Origin: Nematopogon swammerdamellus | Taxonomy: Eukaryota; Arthropoda; Insecta; Lepidoptera; Adelidae | Direction: 5' to 3' | NCBI GenBank assembly: GCA_946902875.1 | Contig: OX336344.1 | Coordinates: 19,799,791-19,863,790 of the forward strand | DNA length: 64,000 bases | Part shown: positions 62,043 to 64,000 of the stretch, piece after piece | Layout of the letters: the number at the start of each line of letters is the position of its first letter | Numbering within the stretch: the first letter of the stretch is position 1 | The notes under the pieces: generated by a model | Seen by the model: the letters and a program-made list of their open reading frames with translations, nothing else | The model's database searches: none | Told to the model about the DNA's origin: nothing | Translations under genes and position numbers: made by a program

Positions 62043-64000
62043 GTGAGTACCCGTTCATTCTCTGTATCCATATGTTGCGATTACGTGCCACCTTTCTGGG
62101 GCGGTGAGCTTTTGTGACATCGAGTGCTCTAACAGTGACAAATGAGCGCTAAGTGCTACATAATTGGGAGCTAATTCCCGCAGCCATCTTGAAATTTTGA
62201 CGCGCGCTTTCGTGGTGTCCAGTGGCGGTTTGGTGCGTTGAGACGTCGGTTTAGCAAGTGCATTTCATGAATTGTTTAGTGTGCAATAATCGGTAGGGTC
62301 TAAGTTTAGATCGGGCGTCTTATATGGCGCGGGTCGGTACGAGCGACCGGCGCTTGAAGGCGTCTCAATGCGCCGTTCCAAATATAAACGGCGAGATCTG
62401 TGCGACCACGTGACCGACCGCCCCGCCTCCCCCGCCCGCCCTGTAGCTTCCCGCCCAGCGGTCCGCCCGCACCGCCGCGCCGCCGCCTGCGCATACAGAC
62501 TCGCTCGGATTTCACGTCAGCAGATGGCACGTCATTTTAATATTTTGTAATATTACCGCATCGTGGGAGTTTCACCTGCAACACCTAAAAGTAAAGCGAC
62601 GACTCAGAGGGCGAGCCGAAAATATGATTACGATTATAGATGAAAGAACATATTTTGGAAACCACTAATGTATGATGTTTTTGGTAAACATGGCTGACAT
62701 TTGACGATATTTCAAAGAAGTCAATATCAAGGTTAACATAATTGACCTACAATTAATTCAGGACACGCACGCGCGACGGCACATCATGAATCTACTATTG
62801 CTTTACATATTTTTTTTATTTCATATTTAATTTTAACCTCGATGATAAAAAATATATATATTTCTACAATATGTATTTAATTGTTTTTTTTTTAAAGTTG
62901 ACTTGGCAATTTAATAGTACGAGTTGAAAGACAACTTCAAAGACTTATAAGTAAAACAAATAGTTTCATAGAATAAGTTAAAAAGAATTAACATATCCGA
63001 AACAACACAATTTAACAATAATAAAAACAGTAAATTTTCTAAATTTATTTTATTCTTGTTCAATTACCTATCAAGGATAAGACGATAAACTATTGAGACA
63101 AAATGGAATCCTTAATCAAGATTAATAAAGCATTAATCAAAAGGAAATTAATGCATAGAGTAATATTAATGCTGAAGCGGAAAGCTGAAACACAATAATA
63201 ACGAAGATAGATACCAGCAAATCTTTTATAACAATTAGTAATTGTGCAAGGAACCCAAAGGATATTTATCCAAAAAAATCAACCTCAATATGACTGTAGC
63301 AATATAGACAATTAATTGAGACATTTCTAAATAAATAAAAACATTTTCATTATTATTATTTTTATTTTTTATTATAATTGTATATATTTATACTTATAAT
63401 TATAATTTCGACAATTAGATAAAAGAACAATAGGGAACACAATCGTCAACGATCGCTTAAACACAAGAATATAAGACAAGATAAAAAAAAATATATAAAA
63501 ATTAAAGAAACAAGGGCTACATGGCAGTAGAAAATCCCTTTAGTCGAGCTCATCGTAAATTCTAACCCTTCTACAAGCCAGACTATAACATTTTCTACTG
63601 ATATTTCCTTGTTTCCTTCATTTTTATTTGCAATCGGGATTTTTTATTTTATTTTTATTTTTTATTTTATAATTTTGAGGTATAAGCCATAATATGTAAT
63701 ATAATTTTGAAATTTAATTGTTAAGCTCTCGACAACCTTACCCCACGCGATGGGTTTTGAAGGAACACTATTTTCCAACTTTGTCAATATGGCACTCGTT
63801 AAATCCTGTTTTTTGTTGTCAGTTTTTTTTTTATTTCTGATATATAGCCTGTTACTCGTGGTATTAAGACAAATCGTTGGACATCTCATTCATCAAAATT
63901 CATTCAGCCGTTTTGAAGTTCCGAGGGAATAAAGAAACTCAACCACTCAATCACAGATACCTACATCAAAGCGAAACGTTCCTTTGCATTTGCAGACGCG
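62043..64000 (+). other. Intron of the last gene; no exon seen
   Basis: 62300-62540 is GC-rich (CpG-rich) with frames on both strands and no support. From 62600 on the sequence is very AT-rich. I find no further exon with both splice signals. Confidence 0.4.

Overview
The window is arthropod nuclear DNA, most likely from a moth or butterfly. It is intron-rich and AT-rich, and it is packed with short interspersed repeats. Several of these have hallmarks I associate with lepidopteran genomes: the 'GGCCAAGTGCGAGTCG...GGTTCCGT' repeat with its (CGGACAGA)n tail, the 'GTCGTAAAAGGCGACTAAGG' SINE head, and LINE tails rich in TTTCATTTCAT. Short TTAGG runs are also present. No search was run, so species-level identity is open.

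Host genes are few, and all of those below are read from splice signals and frame. (1) 13234-13809 (-) is a lysine-rich open reading frame of 191 codons with a downstream AATAAA. (2) 35942-37105 (+) is a two-exon gene for a 96-residue protein: an N-terminal Cys-rich exon beginning MGLCFS (N-myristoylation type) and a His/Pro/Gly/Tyr-rich second exon. (3) 38979-39152 (+) encodes a 57-residue Cys/Pro-rich protein beginning MGCTIS, a typical dual-acylation start. Genes 2 and 3 look like neighbours of one kind. Each has its 3' splice site one base before the ATG, and each lies beside a minisatellite that has copied a piece of it (123-bp array in gene 2, 87-bp array before gene 3). (4) 46160-60101 (+) is a seven-exon gene whose phases add up exactly to 425 codons. 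It has one clear and one possible GC-AG intron and is bloated by transposons. (5) 61742-62042 (+) is the 5' end of a gene whose first coding exon holds only ATG, followed by a 28-nt exon (SDLSAKDVE). It resembles myosin alkali light chain, tentatively. The rest of that gene lies beyond the window.

The rest is mobile and repetitive DNA. 1-13 kb is mostly featureless, apart from a tandem triplication (9.4-10.3 kb) and arrays of about 122-bp units with CACG palindromes (10.6-12.3 kb). 14.7-35.9 kb is a dense SINE/LINE graveyard that includes one LINE with an uninterrupted reverse-transcriptase frame (22.0-24.5 kb, minus). 40-46 kb holds two related TIR elements and more SINE/LINE pieces. Introns of the seven-exon gene hold a DD37D mariner with intact ends (50634-51949), a fold-back element with 500-bp arms inside a broken LINE (52.6-54.5 kb), and an RTE-like LINE fragment (55.1-56.1 kb).

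The most interesting repeat biology is a SINE family whose head looks like 5S rRNA and whose modules are shuffled. One 'GTGTGGGGYCGGTAC' head is joined to at least four different bodies, and target-site duplications or an empty site prove independent insertion in several cases.
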